This document shows positions 1-10,689 of a stretch of DNA of 64,000 nt, piece after piece (positions within the stretch are counted from its first letter, which is position 1; every line of letters begins with the position of its first letter). Origin of the DNA: Petrolisthes cinctipes. Taxonomy: Eukaryota; Arthropoda; Malacostraca; Decapoda; Porcellanidae. The notes under the pieces were generated by a model that had not been told where the DNA came from, did not search any database, and worked only from the letters and a program-made list of their open reading frames with translations. The position numbers and the translations under genes were made by a program. The DNA lies in contig JAWQEG010000074.1 of the NCBI GenBank assembly GCA_033782935.1, positions 62,001 through 126,000 of the forward strand. Reading direction: 5' to 3'.

Positions 1-323
1 TCTCAGGGTATTTTATATATACACTAGCTGTACTCAGCCCGCGTCGCTGCTCCAACCAAACTTGAAGTGATTAGGTACAGTGCCAAAAGGAGGAGTAAGA
101 ACAATCAATTTTCAATTTTTTTCATTTGTTTCGTATTTCAGCATGGTTTACATACAGGGTACTTGGTTCAATCCTTTAACGGCCGCGTTTTCTTTCTTTT
201 CTTAGGTTTTGTTTTTGTAAGATGATGTCGTAGCGTGGCGGGTAAAAGATGTACTGGAAAAAAAAAAAACGTATAAAACATAAACAGCATAAACTTTTCT
301 GTGTTGTGGTCAAACTTTCATTG

Positions 324-560
324 CTAAACTTCAGTGTAGACAAAATGTTTTGTCTTTTGGTTTGGAGTCAATATATAGATGTTCTCTGCATTTCCAACAC
401 GTGAAAGTGCAACATAGAGCTGCCTGTGTGTGAAGGCTTGATTATCAGAAAAATCAAGCCCAATAGATGTCATGGTTTGACCTTGGCTCTTATTAATAGT
501 AATTCCAAATGACAGCTTCAGAGGGTATTGTAATCTTCGAAATGTAAAGTTTTTATATAT
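324..560 (-). pseudogene. Helitron helicase C-terminal remnant (PIF1-like)
   Basis: Reading the minus strand from about 560 to a stop at 324-326 gives about 78 residues containing ITINKSQGQTM followed by FTHRQLYVALSRVGNAENIY. These are the last conserved motifs of PIF1-family DNA helicases, in the form found at the C-terminus of Helitron Rep/helicase proteins (rolling-circle transposons). An in-frame TAA at about 562 closes the frame upstream, and no Rep, HUH or Walker A region is visible nearby. This is therefore a short decayed fragment rather than a gene. A host PIF1 pseudogene is the alternative, but the KSQGQT spacing and the C-terminal tail fit Helitrons better. Confidence 0.75.
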
Positions 561-562
561 TT

Positions 563-1789
563 AAAACCTTCCCTCGGTCATGCTCTTTCAGAATATAATA
601 TATGGTTTGCATGGTCTATTTCTTTTGGTTTGGGAGAAAAATGCACACAGACAAATACACACACAGACAGACGCCACTCTTTTATAGATACAGATACTAC
701 ATACACACACACATCCTTTTCTAGGACTGGACATAAAGTCACATAATACAAACGTATAATTTACAGTGCGGACACGCACACACAAACACTCGGAGATATA
801 TCACTATCCACTACCGTCCCATTTCCTGAGCCGTGGACCCCGTCCTGGAGTTCGTTGGGCTCTTTCTTAGAACGAGACTCAGCTGTGTCCCATTTCAACA
901 TTCTAGTTGTGTTAATCAGAAGATCACGACCGTTTGTGAGGCTGTCGTGAGCAGAACAAAATATGTGTCAGTCTGGACGGTGTCTGTGCCAAATGCATTA
1001 CGACTTTGAGTCCTTTATCATTTTGCCGGTGAGTCGGATATGTGCTGTTGCAGGCCACAAATATTAGAGAAACTGATGGAGAGTGAGTCGGGCAATGGTT
1101 CTGGTCATTTCCAGGTATCATTACCGGTGAGTCCAGTTCAAGGGGAGTTAGTAGGAAATTCCAGGCTTTATTGTAATTATCCCCCATAATTTTTGAATAT
1201 AGAATTGATTAGGATTATTAAGTTAATAGGCTTTACTCTCGTAATGAATTGTATTTCTATTAATTAGTGACTGTCCAAGTAAACCCCAAGTAAAGAAACT
1301 TTTGTAAAAAACCCAGGACACCATAATAGCAAGTACACCCACGCATCAAAGTTTCTGTACCCCTCTTCGGTGGAGCGAAGTGAAGTCAGGGTTAGAGAGA
1401 AGGCACGTGAACGGACAATCGCGAGTTATGGTTTGGTATGGAGCTTTCACTTGGTGAGTGACATCTCTACACCACTACCATCTTAACCTCGCTGACGAAT
1501 GTATGTGAACAAACCTTCTACCTGTGAATCTAAATCAAGCCATGGTATGCTGTATTAGTATTTATATACTATTATTTATTTTTATATTACGGGGAAATTT
1601 TCAATCTAAGTTATATAATGACGCCGGTGCTGTAATAGTAGCTGTAGGCTATAGTAGTACTGGCAAAATTAACGTTTGACAGCAACCTAGCCTGCCGGCA
1701 TAGCAAGCGGCTAAATGGTCAACATATATTGTTTCAGAATTTATTTCTATCAGCATTGTGCCCATTGACATGTGTTTTCTAGTCGGATT
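563..1789. other. Stretch without recognisable gene; AC-rich low complexity
   Basis: Positions 640-790 are rich in CACACA runs, so the short open frame there is a translation artefact. The rest is AT-rich with no coding similarity I recognise, apart from the short dispersed repeat listed at 1335-1425. Positions 1-323 likewise hold nothing recognisable. Confidence 0.6.
1335..1425 (-). repeat. Dispersed repeat, inverted relative of 19166-19245 (possible Tc1-type terminus)
   Basis: The reverse complement (TGCCTTCTCTCTAACCCTGA ... GGGGTACAGAAACTTTGATG) matches 19170-19240 closely on the other strand. The segment GGGGTACAGAAACTTTGRTGC resembles terminal repeats of Tc1/mariner elements, which begin with (TA)CAG. 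No transposase lies between the two copies that could be tied to them. Confidence 0.4.
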
Positions 1790-2407
1790 ATCACGCCCAG
1801 ACTGTCATAACCCCTCCCCCCACATAGGGAGTGGCCTTGTCGTCGTGGGAGGGCTTGCCTTGCTCTGAGCCCCGGCGACCTAGACTAGAGGGGGCTGCGG
1901 CCCTTGCTCTGCTCCGATTTCGTGGGGAGAGAGGGCTTTCCATGCTAGAAAGGTCACCAGTGAGAGACCAGATTAAATGGTTCCCATGCATTAGGCTGCC
2001 AGTGCTGCCCACCAGAGGGACTGCCCTCTAGGGGCCGTCCTGTGTTGGATGGTTGAGTGTCTGGGCCGGGAGATGTTGAGGAAGGGGGTCTCAGCAGCGT
2101 CGCGGGCAAACTTTTGAGCCATTGGGGCCGCTTTTTAAAACGAGTGGCCCCATCGGGGAAGAGGTACCTCGCCCACAGCGACCAGCGCTCGGTCCCCTCA
2201 TCTGCCCGGAAGGTAGTAGTTCTTGGCTCCTGGGGCCATTGTATTAATAACAATGCCATATAGATATCAATAAGCCTTCTCCTCTTCCTCCAGTGGAGGT
2301 CGACCATGCCCTCGAGACGTCACTTACTTGTCGTGGTGGTTTTCAGAAGGCTGGGACTCGTTTTCCCAATAAAGCTTATGTGAGCAAGAGAAGACCCAAC
2401 AAGTCAG

Positions 2408-3426
2408 GTGTTGTGTCGAAGAACCCTGGATACTTTAATGTTGACTGAGGTATCTGCATCTCTTTCATATGGCGCTATCCATTCCATTTTTAAGCATTTT
2501 GGAGTGGTTCTTTGGATCCGTCTCACCTATAACAGTGACTGCCGATCCAATCGGTGTTATATTACTTTTAATACAAATGTTGCTGCCAAAGCAGCTTTTA
2601 AGGCAAAAGATTCTCTGTCTGAGGGGGGGATGCTCATTGTACAGTTCAGGTGATGCGGTCCATAAATGTAGTTGACAGTGTCAATGACAACTGCCCCAAC
2701 ATCTTTGATGTCTCAGTAGAGCATGTCTCCAAGGAACACCTGGTTCCTACGCCCTTTTGGTTTGTGGCTTACTACAGAGAAGGGTGTGGTAACCTCATCC
2801 ATGGTTCTAGGTATCTGGAAAAATAAATTGGAATATTTCATATAGGCCACATAAAAAAATATGGAAAGGATGTTTTAATAAGAGCCAAAGATCTTACACA
2901 GGCCATGATGCTTCTCAAAATCCCCTGCCCTTCTGATGGCATGTTTGAATCCATCAATCCTCATTGAACATTTCATTATAGCAAGGGGCGTATATACAAT
3001 GAGGACCTGTATGAATTCTCAGAAGAGGACATTCTTGCTATGTGCCTAGATAGTGTCCAACGAGTAACAAAGATGATAGACAGTAAAAATATGATCACCC
3101 TCACTTTTTATGGCTCGCATATCCCAGTTCATATTAACATCATCGATACCTCTTTAGAAGTGAAGCCTTTTGTTGTGCGTCCTTTACAGTGTTTTTACTG
3201 TTATGAGTTTGGTCATGGGAGGAGGAACTGCAACAACAGTTCCCGGTGTGGTAATTGTTCTGATCTTGACTCACATCCTATTTCTCTGTCAGAGAGTTAC
3301 TGCTCTTACTGCAGACATGCTTACCCCCTACGTTCCACCAATGTAAGACGTGCCTCCTACACTTGGTTAACTCCCAATTCATCAACATTTGTAGTGCCAG
3401 ACAGCAACTCAACTTCAGGCCATTAA
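2408..3426 (+). pseudogene. LINE-H ORF1 (RRM-like plus CCHC zinc knuckle), frameshifted
   Basis: ORF1 proteins of LINEs bind element RNA and chaperone target-primed reverse transcription. The first segment (2408-2653) has an RRM-like pattern: YGAIHSIFKHFG as the first strand/helix, then RCYITFNTNVAAKAAFKA resembling RNP1. The frame shifts near 2653, continues through several stops, and reopens at 3040-3426. That last segment holds the zinc knuckle CFYCYEFGHGRRNC (CX2CX4HX4C) followed by RCGNC. Serine-rich text follows at 3430-3914. It is broken by at least two frameshifts and several stops. A host RRM gene is unlikely given the knuckle and the endonuclease remnant downstream. Confidence 0.6.
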
Positions 3427-3913
3427 AGGATGGTGGTGTGAGGACATACACCTCCTCCCTTTGCCCTCCCTATTCCAAGTCGACAACATTTAGTTCGGTT
3501 GCTGCACCCTCTTATCTCTACCAAAAAAACACCTACTTCTTTCTCTGGTGAGAATGTTTCTCCGGTTTCATCATATAATAGCTTCTCTGTATTGGAAACT
3601 GTATTCGTGGTTCCTCTGATACACTTCACTCCATGGTCGTTCCTCCTTGCAATACAACTGTCTCCGTAGACTTATCCATATTTTCCTCTCTATCCCACCA
3701 GAAGCTTTCTCGTGACTCCGTTGAGTCTCTTGATTCACCAGATATTCCCCCTCGCAAGAGAACATCAGAAAGGCGTGAAATAAATGTGGATACCTCGGTT
3801 ACTGTGACTTTAAAAGATATGGTTTCTCTTCTGCTCGAGAAGCGGAGAGATACTTCCATCTGGATAATGGATGTTGATGTCTCTGACTGTGTCAGTGATT
3901 CCACTCTTGTATA

Positions 3914-4342
3914 GGACAATACCAATGTGATTGTTTCAAGGAATATCCCTGCTCATCTCCCTTCTCCTTCTTCTAACATATCAGGTGCTTAGGGGACTTG
4001 TGTACAGGCCCCAAGTACTACTCCTCTGGTTCGCTTTTCTTCTAGTGGCCCAGGATTAGAGAAAGCTTGTCGTTTGAGTAAAACCTCTGGTCATGATTGT
4101 AGTGGGAAATCCCTCCGTGAGGCTTGCGTGCCTCTTGGGAGGAACTGTGGGTTCTCTCTCGCTTCTCCCCTGTGTGTGTTTGTCTCCAAAAGACAATGCT
4201 TAGGGACTCCATTCCTGCCAGTCCTTCTGTATACACTGCATTTTATTCCAATTCTTTTCAAGGGCAGGTCACCATGGTGGCTCTGCTATCCTAGTTCGAC
4301 GCGATGTTCTATGCACGAACCAGGAGCTTGACATTCCTCTCC
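3914..4342 (+). pseudogene. LINE-H ORF2 N-terminus (endonuclease start), decayed
   Basis: Across shifting frames the segment reads like the first third of a LINE apurinic endonuclease. A piece resembling LRDSIPASPSVYTAFYS is followed by a HHGGSAILVRRDVL-type motif, the usual glycine-rich strand of APE domains. It ends at about 4342 in the frame ...ELDIPLQAI, where LINE-A begins. The remainder of LINE-H is not found after LINE-A, so this is a truncated relic. Confidence 0.45.
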
Positions 4343-5719
4343 AGGCCATATGTTCATCTGGTAAGGAATGGTCTCCTGACTTACATACATAGTTCCTTGC
4401 CACATCACCTTCTCCATACCTCTTCTGATCCTGACATGACCTTTCAGCTATTTGAGGTTCTACCTGGGGATGGAGTACTCCAATTATGTAATGTCTATTC
4501 TGCCCCAGCTAGACTCACTCTTGAGGCTCTTCCTTCTCCAACAGTGCGTGGCATGGTGTATATGGGAGATTTTAATGTTCGGCATTCTGATTTGGGTAAT
4601 GGTGTTCGTCTCTTTTCATACATCCACAAGAATCATCTGACTCGCTGGGACACTGGCGGTGCCACTCATTGCCGGGGAGGTACTCTGGATTTCTTCCTCT
4701 CGTCTGGCCTGATAGCATCTCAGGTCCAGTGCTCCTCCATGCCAGACTTATTATCTGATCACGTCGCTCTTCGGTTTCATTATTCTCTACCTGCTGGGTC
4801 AAGTGATTCAACAACTAGTTTGTGTATTGCTGTGCCCCCTAAATATGGCCCAACTTACATCTCATTTATGACTTATGTATTCCCTACATATCTTCAACTG
4901 AACAGTTGTACTCTGATCTTGTATCTGCTACTCATGACTTTTATAGGCCATCGCCATATTGCCCACTCCTGGACGCTGGATGCACGTATACAGGAGGCAA
5001 AGGAGGAGGCTGAACGTGATGGCCTATTGTTTCAAGCCAACCCAACCCCTGACCTGCTCCATCGTTACGAAATGTCTAGGGACGCTTTAGTTGCCCTGCA
5101 GGAGTGTGCTCACATTGAGTCTTGGCAGCAGTTCACGGACAGCATCAACCAGCAAACAAGTGTGGCTTCTATGTGGCACCTCATCCGTCGGGTTGTTAAA
5201 AAGACACCGGCCACTGCTCGTCATCACACTCCCGCCGACTATGCCCAACAACTTGTCGATGCCTGGTCAGAACCCATCCACATACAAGATGCACTCACTT
5301 CCTGTACTGCTCTCCATCGGTTACGTCTAATATCTGCTCTGTTGCAAGATGATGACGATGATGCAGAGGAGATAACTGAGGAGGAGTTGCAACGTGCTCT
5401 CTCTCGGGGTAGAGCTTCTTCCCCTGGTGATGAAGGTGTTACTTATGCTGTGCTGCGCCTACTTCAACAAGTTCCTGGGAACCCTCTCCTTCGACTGTAC
5501 AATCTTTGTCTTCGTGATGGTAGTGTACCACGAGCCTGGACCAGCAGCATAATAATACCCATCCCTAAGCCCGGCACTGCGAAGTTTAGGCCTATTTCCC
5601 TGACTTCCTGTTTTTGTAAAGTTATAGAGAGAATCTTACTCAATCGTCTCATGTACAGACTGCAGGATCGCCTTTCTCCATGGCTGTTTGGTTTCCTTCC
5701 CCACCACGCCACTGCCTAG
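4343..5719 (+). pseudogene. LINE-A1 ORF2, part 1: endonuclease and start of reverse transcriptase
   Basis: One open stretch carries the apurinic endonuclease C-terminal half, with MGDFNVRHSD (catalytic D and N) and LLSDHVALRF (the SDH motif). It then has a linker, and the RT start with ASSPGDEGVTY, VPRAWTSSIIIPIPKPG and RPISLTSCFCKVIERILLNR. The protein nicks target DNA and copies element RNA at the nick. The frame ends at GFLPHHATA-stop. Comparison with LINE-A3 (GFMPEKSTHHCLMDLY) shows that a small deletion and frameshift at about 5700-5717 removed a few codons. Translation would continue in another frame from about 5710. Confidence 0.8.
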
Positions 5720-6242
5720 TCGACATGTACTCTCGCCTTAACAAGGACAGTGTGGTGGCCTTCATTGACCTTCGAAGTGCCTTCGATGTTGCTAATAGAG
5801 ACGTCATTTTGGATCAACTGGTAGACTTTGGGATAAAGAGTAATCTACTACGGTGGATTAGGGGCTACCTGAGTGTGTTTTTCAGTGGTGTGCTCTGTCC
5901 TTTATACAGTTTTCATCTTTGTACAGTTCTCAGCCCATTGTTATTTAATATTCTGATGCATCGGTTGCTAATTTCTCTCCCTGATATTCCTGGAACTACA
6001 ATTACGTGCTATGCTAATGATATCTGTGTTCATTCCACCTCACCAAGGGATCTCCAGCGGTTTCTTGACTCCTTTTCTGTAGCCTCCTCTCACTGTGGCA
6101 TTATTGTCTCCCCAGATAAGAGCAGAATATTCACCTGTCGCCTTCCTCAAGCTAGGCCAGTGTTCACCATTGGAGGGACTGTCATTCCCATGTGTTCCCA
6201 GTACCGCTACCTGGGTGCGCCAGTCAATATTTGGACGATTGT
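5710..6242 (+). pseudogene. LINE-A1 ORF2, part 2: reverse transcriptase palm
   Basis: This continues the RT with VVAFIDLRSAFDVANRD (motif A), a damaged motif B region, and CYANDICVHS where the catalytic YADD box should be. LINE-A2 and LINE-A3 both read CYADDICVHS, so an Asp-to-Asn change has destroyed the metal-binding pair. Relative to copy 2, short deletions removed NRTSR and GTPQGGV around 5870-5925. The frame ends where the LTR-like element entered, at about 6242. This copy cannot be an active RT. Confidence 0.8.
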
Positions 6243-6247
6243 CCTTG

Positions 6248-6953
6248 TGTTAAGGCTCTAATCGAAGAGTGGCACGTCGGCAACTTTTTTGAACTGTTAA
6301 GAATTCTAGCACCACCAAAATCAGAGGGATTGTAACAAACACAGTTTGAAGATGACAAATATATTAATCACTTAAAAACCCCAACATACAATACAGCACC
6401 AATCAAGGAGACTATCCCTTTTCACACAACAATTAAGAGACAGCAGTGTCTCAAGAGTAGAGTACAAAGTTACACAATTGTAAGAGCAACAATTAAGAGA
6501 CAGCAGTGTCTCAAAAGTAGAGTACAAAAGTTACACAATTGTAGGAGGCAGACCAGTCGCTGCCCAAGCGATGGATATGCTCCACGAGAGAAGGAGGCAG
6601 AGGAGGCTCAGAGCTCCTAACTGTTCAAAGTGCAGCTCCGTTCTGCCACCAGTCAGTTGTCCATCCTAGACGAAACCTCGGTTAGATGGCGCTGCCAGCG
6701 TTGAGTAGTGTAGATGATGCTGCCATCGATATCCCAAGGAGGGGGGAGGGGACGAAGAAACTGCTGAACAAGCAGTTATATTCTTCTCGCCCTCCACTAA
6801 TGTACCACATTACTATCTAGGAAACATGAAAAGATTACTTAACTGGAATAAAGGGGAATAAATGTGTATGAACAGAATACACAGACAAGGAAACATAAGT
6901 TGATGTGAGAGACAGGAGTATGGATCCAGCTGTTGAGTATTTCGGCCCTTACA
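6248..6953. mobile_element. Solo-LTR-like insertion (706 bp) with 5-bp target duplication
   Basis: The segment is absent from the matching place in LINE-A2 (43120-43130). It starts TGTTAAGGCTC and ends GGCCCTTACA, i.e. TG...CA ends with short imperfect inverted termini. It is flanked by CCTTG at 6243-6247 and again at 6954-6958. A 5-bp duplication plus TG/CA ends is the signature of an LTR retrotransposon, and the lack of any coding region suggests a solo LTR left by recombination. A poly(A)-signal-like AATAAA lies at about 6847-6862. The strand cannot be set with confidence. A short TIR transposon is the alternative. Confidence 0.65.
6427..6546. repeat. Two-copy 60-bp tandem repeat inside the LTR-like insert
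   Basis: The unit starting CAACAATTAAGAGACAGCAG occurs at 6427 and again at 6487, with only a few differences. Tandem enhancer-like repeats are common in LTR U3 regions. With only two units it is not a satellite. Confidence 0.85.
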
Positions 6954-6958
6954 CCTTG

Positions 6959-8418
6959 CCAGACTTCAAGACCATCCCGTTGTCCAAGACTTGTTGGGTT
7001 GCCTCCAGCGCCGACTAACACCACTTCAATGGCTCACTAACAACTCCTCGGGCATCTCCATCCCAGTAGCCAGGACCATCTATATTGCTTTTATCCATTC
7101 AGTTGTTGATTACCTCTCCCCTAGTTTGATTCAACTTCCTAGGGATACTCTTGAAACTTTAGAAAAATGTCAGAATAGAGCAATGAGAATAATTCTCGAT
7201 TGTCCAATGTCGACCAGGATAGTGAACATGCAGCGTGAGTTGCGTCTTCCCCCGTTAGTGGAGAGAATTTATTCTAATGTTACTTGCTTCACTGTCAAGT
7301 GCCTCCATTTCCCACATCTTTCACTCCATTACTCTCAGTTAGTCAGGACTTCTCGTAGACCAAACTACCCTGTCCCTCCCATACTGCCTGCTGGACATAC
7401 TCTTAAAAGGTCTGTTTCCTCCATGCTCCGTAGTCTTAATATAGATATAATGGTTGCAGACGTCCCCCCAGGGGCCCCTCCGTGGATGCTACCAACACCT
7501 GATGTGAGCTTCACACCTACTTCCAAGTCGGAACTGCCTTCTCTAAAGCGGCAGTTGGCTCTGGAACACATAGAAACAGTGACGTCCTCCATCACAGATC
7601 CATACTGCCTCTACACTGATGGCTCATTGCAAGTGGATGGTACAGCAGGTTGTGCCGTTTTCTCACCTGACATTGAGTCACCTCCAGGGGGCTGGGTTGG
7701 CCGTCGTCTCTGTAACCACTCTAGCTCAACATTGTGTGAACTGTATGCCATTCTGGATTCTGTTAGTCTTGTTTGTCAACGTGGAGTGAATGCTGCCATT
7801 TTTTGTGACTCCAAACCTGCCCTTCATTCCCTCTCTAGTTCAGCCCACACACTCTACTGTTATTCAGCAGATTTTATCGTTTTTGGCCTTATTGCGTCAT
7901 CGTAACTTGACTGTCAAATTATTATGGGTGCCATCCCATGTAGGTTTACGTCACAATGGTACAGTTGACAGACTGGCAAAGGAAGCCTGCCATCTGCCTG
8001 TTCGTGGTGTTGGACGTCCTCACTCCCTGACATGTTACCTCTCTAAAGTCCGCTTCGCCGCTCTCCTCCCTTCAGCAGCATCTCCATCACCCATTATGAG
8101 TCTCTTCCATCACAAATATTCCTACCGTCGTCGATGCCTCATGGTTCGGAGACACAATGTAGTCTCTGCTCGTTTGAGGCTTGGCTACCGGCCACCGTGG
8201 TAGGTTGCTGGGATGCAGGGTGAGCCTCCCTTCACTGAGTGTCGCTTGTGTCGAGCACCTCGTGCTAACACTATAGAGCACTATTGCCTGGCCTGCCCCA
8301 CTGTCCGACACTTGCTGCCCCGGGGCCTGCCACTTGATGTGGTTTGTCGACACCTGCTGAACCATCAGGTTCTGGAGGAACTTCTGGTACGCCACCCTCG
8401 TTTTGATGGATTTAAATA
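6959..8418 (+). pseudogene. LINE-A1 ORF2, part 3: thumb, RNase H, zinc C-terminus
   Basis: It resumes exactly after the duplicated CCTTG and encodes the RT thumb/connection (QNRAMRIILDCPMSTRI). The RNase H domain has CLYTDGSLQVDG (first Asp), CELYAILDSV (Glu), AIFCDSKPALHSL (Asp) and LWVPSHVGLRHNGTVDRLAK (the last His/Asp region). A C-terminal knuckle-like CRLCRAPRANTIEHYCLAC follows. RNase H removes template RNA during second-strand synthesis. Frameshifts occur near 7850 and 8060, and a stop near 8200 (TGGTAG where copy 2 has TGGCAG). Confidence 0.8.
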
Positions 8419-8477
8419 GGTCATAATGTAAATATTTGTCTGTATGCTTGTGCTCCATTCTGTTATGTTTTCGTGAT

Positions 8478-8513
8478 GTGTGTGTGTGTGTGTGTGTGCG
8501 TGTGTATGTGTGG
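8478..8513. repeat. (GT)n in the LINE-A 3' UTR
   Basis: A TGTGTG tract lies between the LINE-A stop and its A/T-rich tail. The same position in copy 2 (44675-44698) has a shorter tract, so this is part of the family 3' UTR. Confidence 0.85.
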
Positions 8514-8626
8514 TTGTAGTCATTGGATTCTCATGGGTCCCGCCTACCCGTATGTATTGTTGCCTGCCTGTTGATTGACGCTACGGCGCAATTAATTAAA
8601 AAAAAATAATATTAAAAAGGGTAATG

Positions 8627-9083
8627 AGTCCACCGCCAATGCCGCCAGCTCTGTCCTGTCTGATGACTGTAAAGTTATTTAATAACGAGGTCTTTTGTGT
8701 GCTGCGGAGTTTGGTTTCCTGGATGAGTGCTATGTGTATGTTGTGATGAAATGTTTAAGTTTGTGTTGTTTTGGTGAGATGCTGTCTATGTTTATCTGTA
8801 GAATGTTATGTGAGCGGCTTCTGTTTGTGTGAGGTTGGGGATGGGGTGGGGATGGGGCTGTTGGTGGTGGTGGTGGTGGTGGAAAAAGTGGGGGAAAAGG
8901 TACAGGGGGAGCAGGTCCATGTGTTTGTGTAGTGTTTGATGGAAGCAAGTGTTGTGCATGTGAGGTGGGACCAGTGCTTGCACGAGTTGCATAGCAATGA
9001 ACCCATTGTCTGTCGACTCGAGGTGATAGGTTTTGAGCAGGTTGGACATGCGTGTTTGTATGTGGGTCCTGGGTTGCTCTCAA
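8627..9083 (-). pseudogene. LINE-J fragment: PHD-type zinc finger and endonuclease start
   Basis: On the minus strand a cysteine/histidine pattern reads CNSCKHWSHLTC followed by NTWTCSPC, the C-terminal half of a PHD-like finger. A proline-rich linker follows (a run of Pro from GGT repeats on the plus strand), then HNILQINIDSISPKQ and DIALIQETKLRSTQKT, the first motifs of a LINE apurinic endonuclease (the E of QET is catalytic). PHD-like fingers upstream of the endonuclease are known in several LINE clades. The frame shifts at least twice. It is probably the same family as the RT fragment at 14780-16697, which is inferred from position and style only. Confidence 0.6.
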
Positions 9084-9406
9084 TGTCTCCGGCTAGAAGA
9101 GGTAAGCGAGAAATACAGCCTGAGAGTTATTTCTCGGTGTGGGAAAAATGTGTTGCTGTGGTATGTTGTGTGAGAGGGATGTATGAACGCCCGGGCGACC
9201 GAAGCCACTTCCAGGTTCTCGTGCCCCGAAATGGGGCAGGGGTTGATTGTGACGATTTGGCCCCCACTGGGCGCCTCCCCTCCAACCGGCGAAAACTTGC
9301 TCCAACTTGGGCTCCTCCTATCGGTCGGCAGGGTTGGTCCAGCTGGAGGGTGGTCCCACGACGAAGACGCCGCCACTCAAGGACCAGTTGTTGTTGTAGT
9401 TCACCA
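9084..9406. other. GC-rich stretch without assignable gene
   Basis: Several overlapping open frames exist on both strands, but none shows a domain I recognise. High GC content explains the lack of stops. Confidence 0.4.
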
Positions 9407-10625
9407 GACTGGAGATGGGCATTGATGACTTTCAGATTTGTCCTGTGGGGGTCCCCAGGGTTGCTATATGGCTTCATCCAGAAGTTTACACCTGCAGTTG
9501 CTTTTCAGACAAGAAGGAATCTCTTCCTCCTCCAGTGATTCGCTCTCTCTTTTTAGAACATGCCTCCTCTCACAGGGAGTCCCTCCCTGTGTACACTGAT
9601 GGGTCAAAATTCTGATGTTGGGGTTAGTTTTGGGGCTGTCTTTCCTGACTTTTGTCATGGCGGCTGACTCCCTTCTGTCATGTCCATTTTTACTGCTGAG
9701 CTCTCGGCCATTTTATATGGCCTCCAAGAGGCCATTTTATATGGCCTCCTTCTTTTACTATTTTTAGCTATTCTTGTAGTGTCTTCCAGACCTTGGGCTA
9801 TTTTAATTTTTCACATCCCCTAGTGTTGGCCATCCTTGAGTGGCTTTTCCTCCTTGGACGTTGTGGCCCATGTGGGTGTCGATGGGAATGAGCGGGCAGA
9901 CGCCTTGGCTAGGGCTGCGGCCTCCTGTGCTCGACCTCCTGCCAGGCATCATCCCTTACCTTCTTTAGATCTTCGATCCTACATAGATGCTGCCGTTCGT
10001 TCCTGCTGGCAGGACAGATGGGATGCCGTCAGGGCTAACAAGCTCTGCGGGAACCGCTAGCGCCTGGGTTTGTAGAGCTACAGTGGCCTGTCCCGTCAGT
10101 GGGAGATGGCTCTTGCCCGTCTCAGAATTGGCCATTCACGTTTGACGCATGGATTTTTGATGGAGAGGGCTCCTCCTCCATACAGTGATGATTGTCTGGT
10201 CCCTTTGACATTGCGGCATCTTCGTGTTGAGTGTCCCAGCCTTGGGGACCTTCATCATAGACACCTCATTGAGTACCGGGTGGGTGACGGTTCTTAAAGT
10301 CTCTCACAGGTGCTCAGGGAGGAGGTTTTGTAGTATGGGAGGGAACACCCTCTCCTATGAGGAGGAGGCTGGTTAATTTTGAATTTTATGATATTTTGGC
10401 TTCTTTGATAGTTCAATGTTTTTAATTTTGATTCTTTTATATATTTTACTTATGTTTATCTGTTTATTTTAGTGAATATGTGCTTTTTAGTTGTTATTTT
10501 TTTCTAATCATGCTGCCTATCCCTTTCGGGATAATGAAGCCTACCATATTTCAAAATCCTTAGAACTTAATATTATGTTGGGCGGTATATGACCCTATAG
10601 ATGCCTAGTGCCATCTATTAATCTA
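9407..10625 (+). mobile_element. LINE-B copy 1, 3' end only (RNase H and tail)
   Basis: This starts at a point equivalent to 50311 in LINE-B copy 2. It keeps MGIDDFQICPV, an RNase H start (PVYTDGSKF) and end (HVGVDGNERADALARAA), and a C-terminal zinc-type segment at 10106-10297. The 3' terminus GGGCGGTATATGACCC...GATGCCTAGTGCCATCTATTAATC ends in short ATCTAA repeats. It is a 5'-truncated copy with several frameshifts (about 9615, 9820, 10060). Confidence 0.75.
9537..10297 (+). pseudogene. LINE-B1 RNase H and C-terminal segment
   Basis: In three shifting frames the region encodes SLPVYTDGSK, an ELSAILYGL segment bearing the catalytic Glu, then GNERADALARAAASC and WQDRWDAVRANK. After a frameshift comes LARLRIGHSRLTHGFLM with CLVPLTLRHLRVEC. 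These match the same segments in copy 2 (50400-51290). A local duplication of about 20 bp (GGCCATTTTATATGGCCTCC at about 9707 and 9731) has inserted extra bases in the RNase H frame. Not functional. Confidence 0.7.
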
Positions 10626-10689
10626 AATCTAATATTGTGAATTCGTGTGGCCATCTGGCTCGCAGTTTACACGTGAATCCTATTTTCAC

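Larger units (their letters stand above)
2303..4342 (+). mobile_element. LINE-H: non-LTR retrotransposon 5' part (ORF1 and start of endonuclease)
   Basis: An ORF1 with an RRM-like segment and a zinc knuckle is followed by the first motifs of an apurinic endonuclease. The element stops abruptly at 4342, where the sequence changes in the same orientation to the unrelated LINE-A ORF2. GC-rich DNA at 1790-2302 may be its 5' leader, but that is not provable here. An I/jockey-like clade is inferred from the gene order. Confidence 0.6.
4343..8619 (+). mobile_element. LINE-A copy 1, 5'-truncated, interrupted by an LTR-like insert
   Basis: A non-LTR retrotransposon with endonuclease, reverse transcriptase, RNase H and a C-terminal zinc motif. 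It ends in a GT-rich 3' UTR and an A/T-rich tail (AATTAATTAAAAAAAAATAA). Copy 2 at 42187-44796 matches it closely from 5318 to the tail. The APE-RT-RNase H order places it in the I/R1 group of LINEs (established for the group; my placement is inference). It has lost ORF1 and the start of the endonuclease at the junction with LINE-H. Confidence 0.85.

Noticed and set aside
6427..6546. Regularly spaced repeat that might suggest an array
   Set aside because: Only two 60-bp units without spacers, in an animal-type genome; it is a simple tandem duplication in an LTR-like sequence, not CRISPR.
9080..9477. Several overlapping frames around 9.1-9.5 kb on both strands
   Set aside because: High GC and absence of any recognisable motif; no single frame is favoured.
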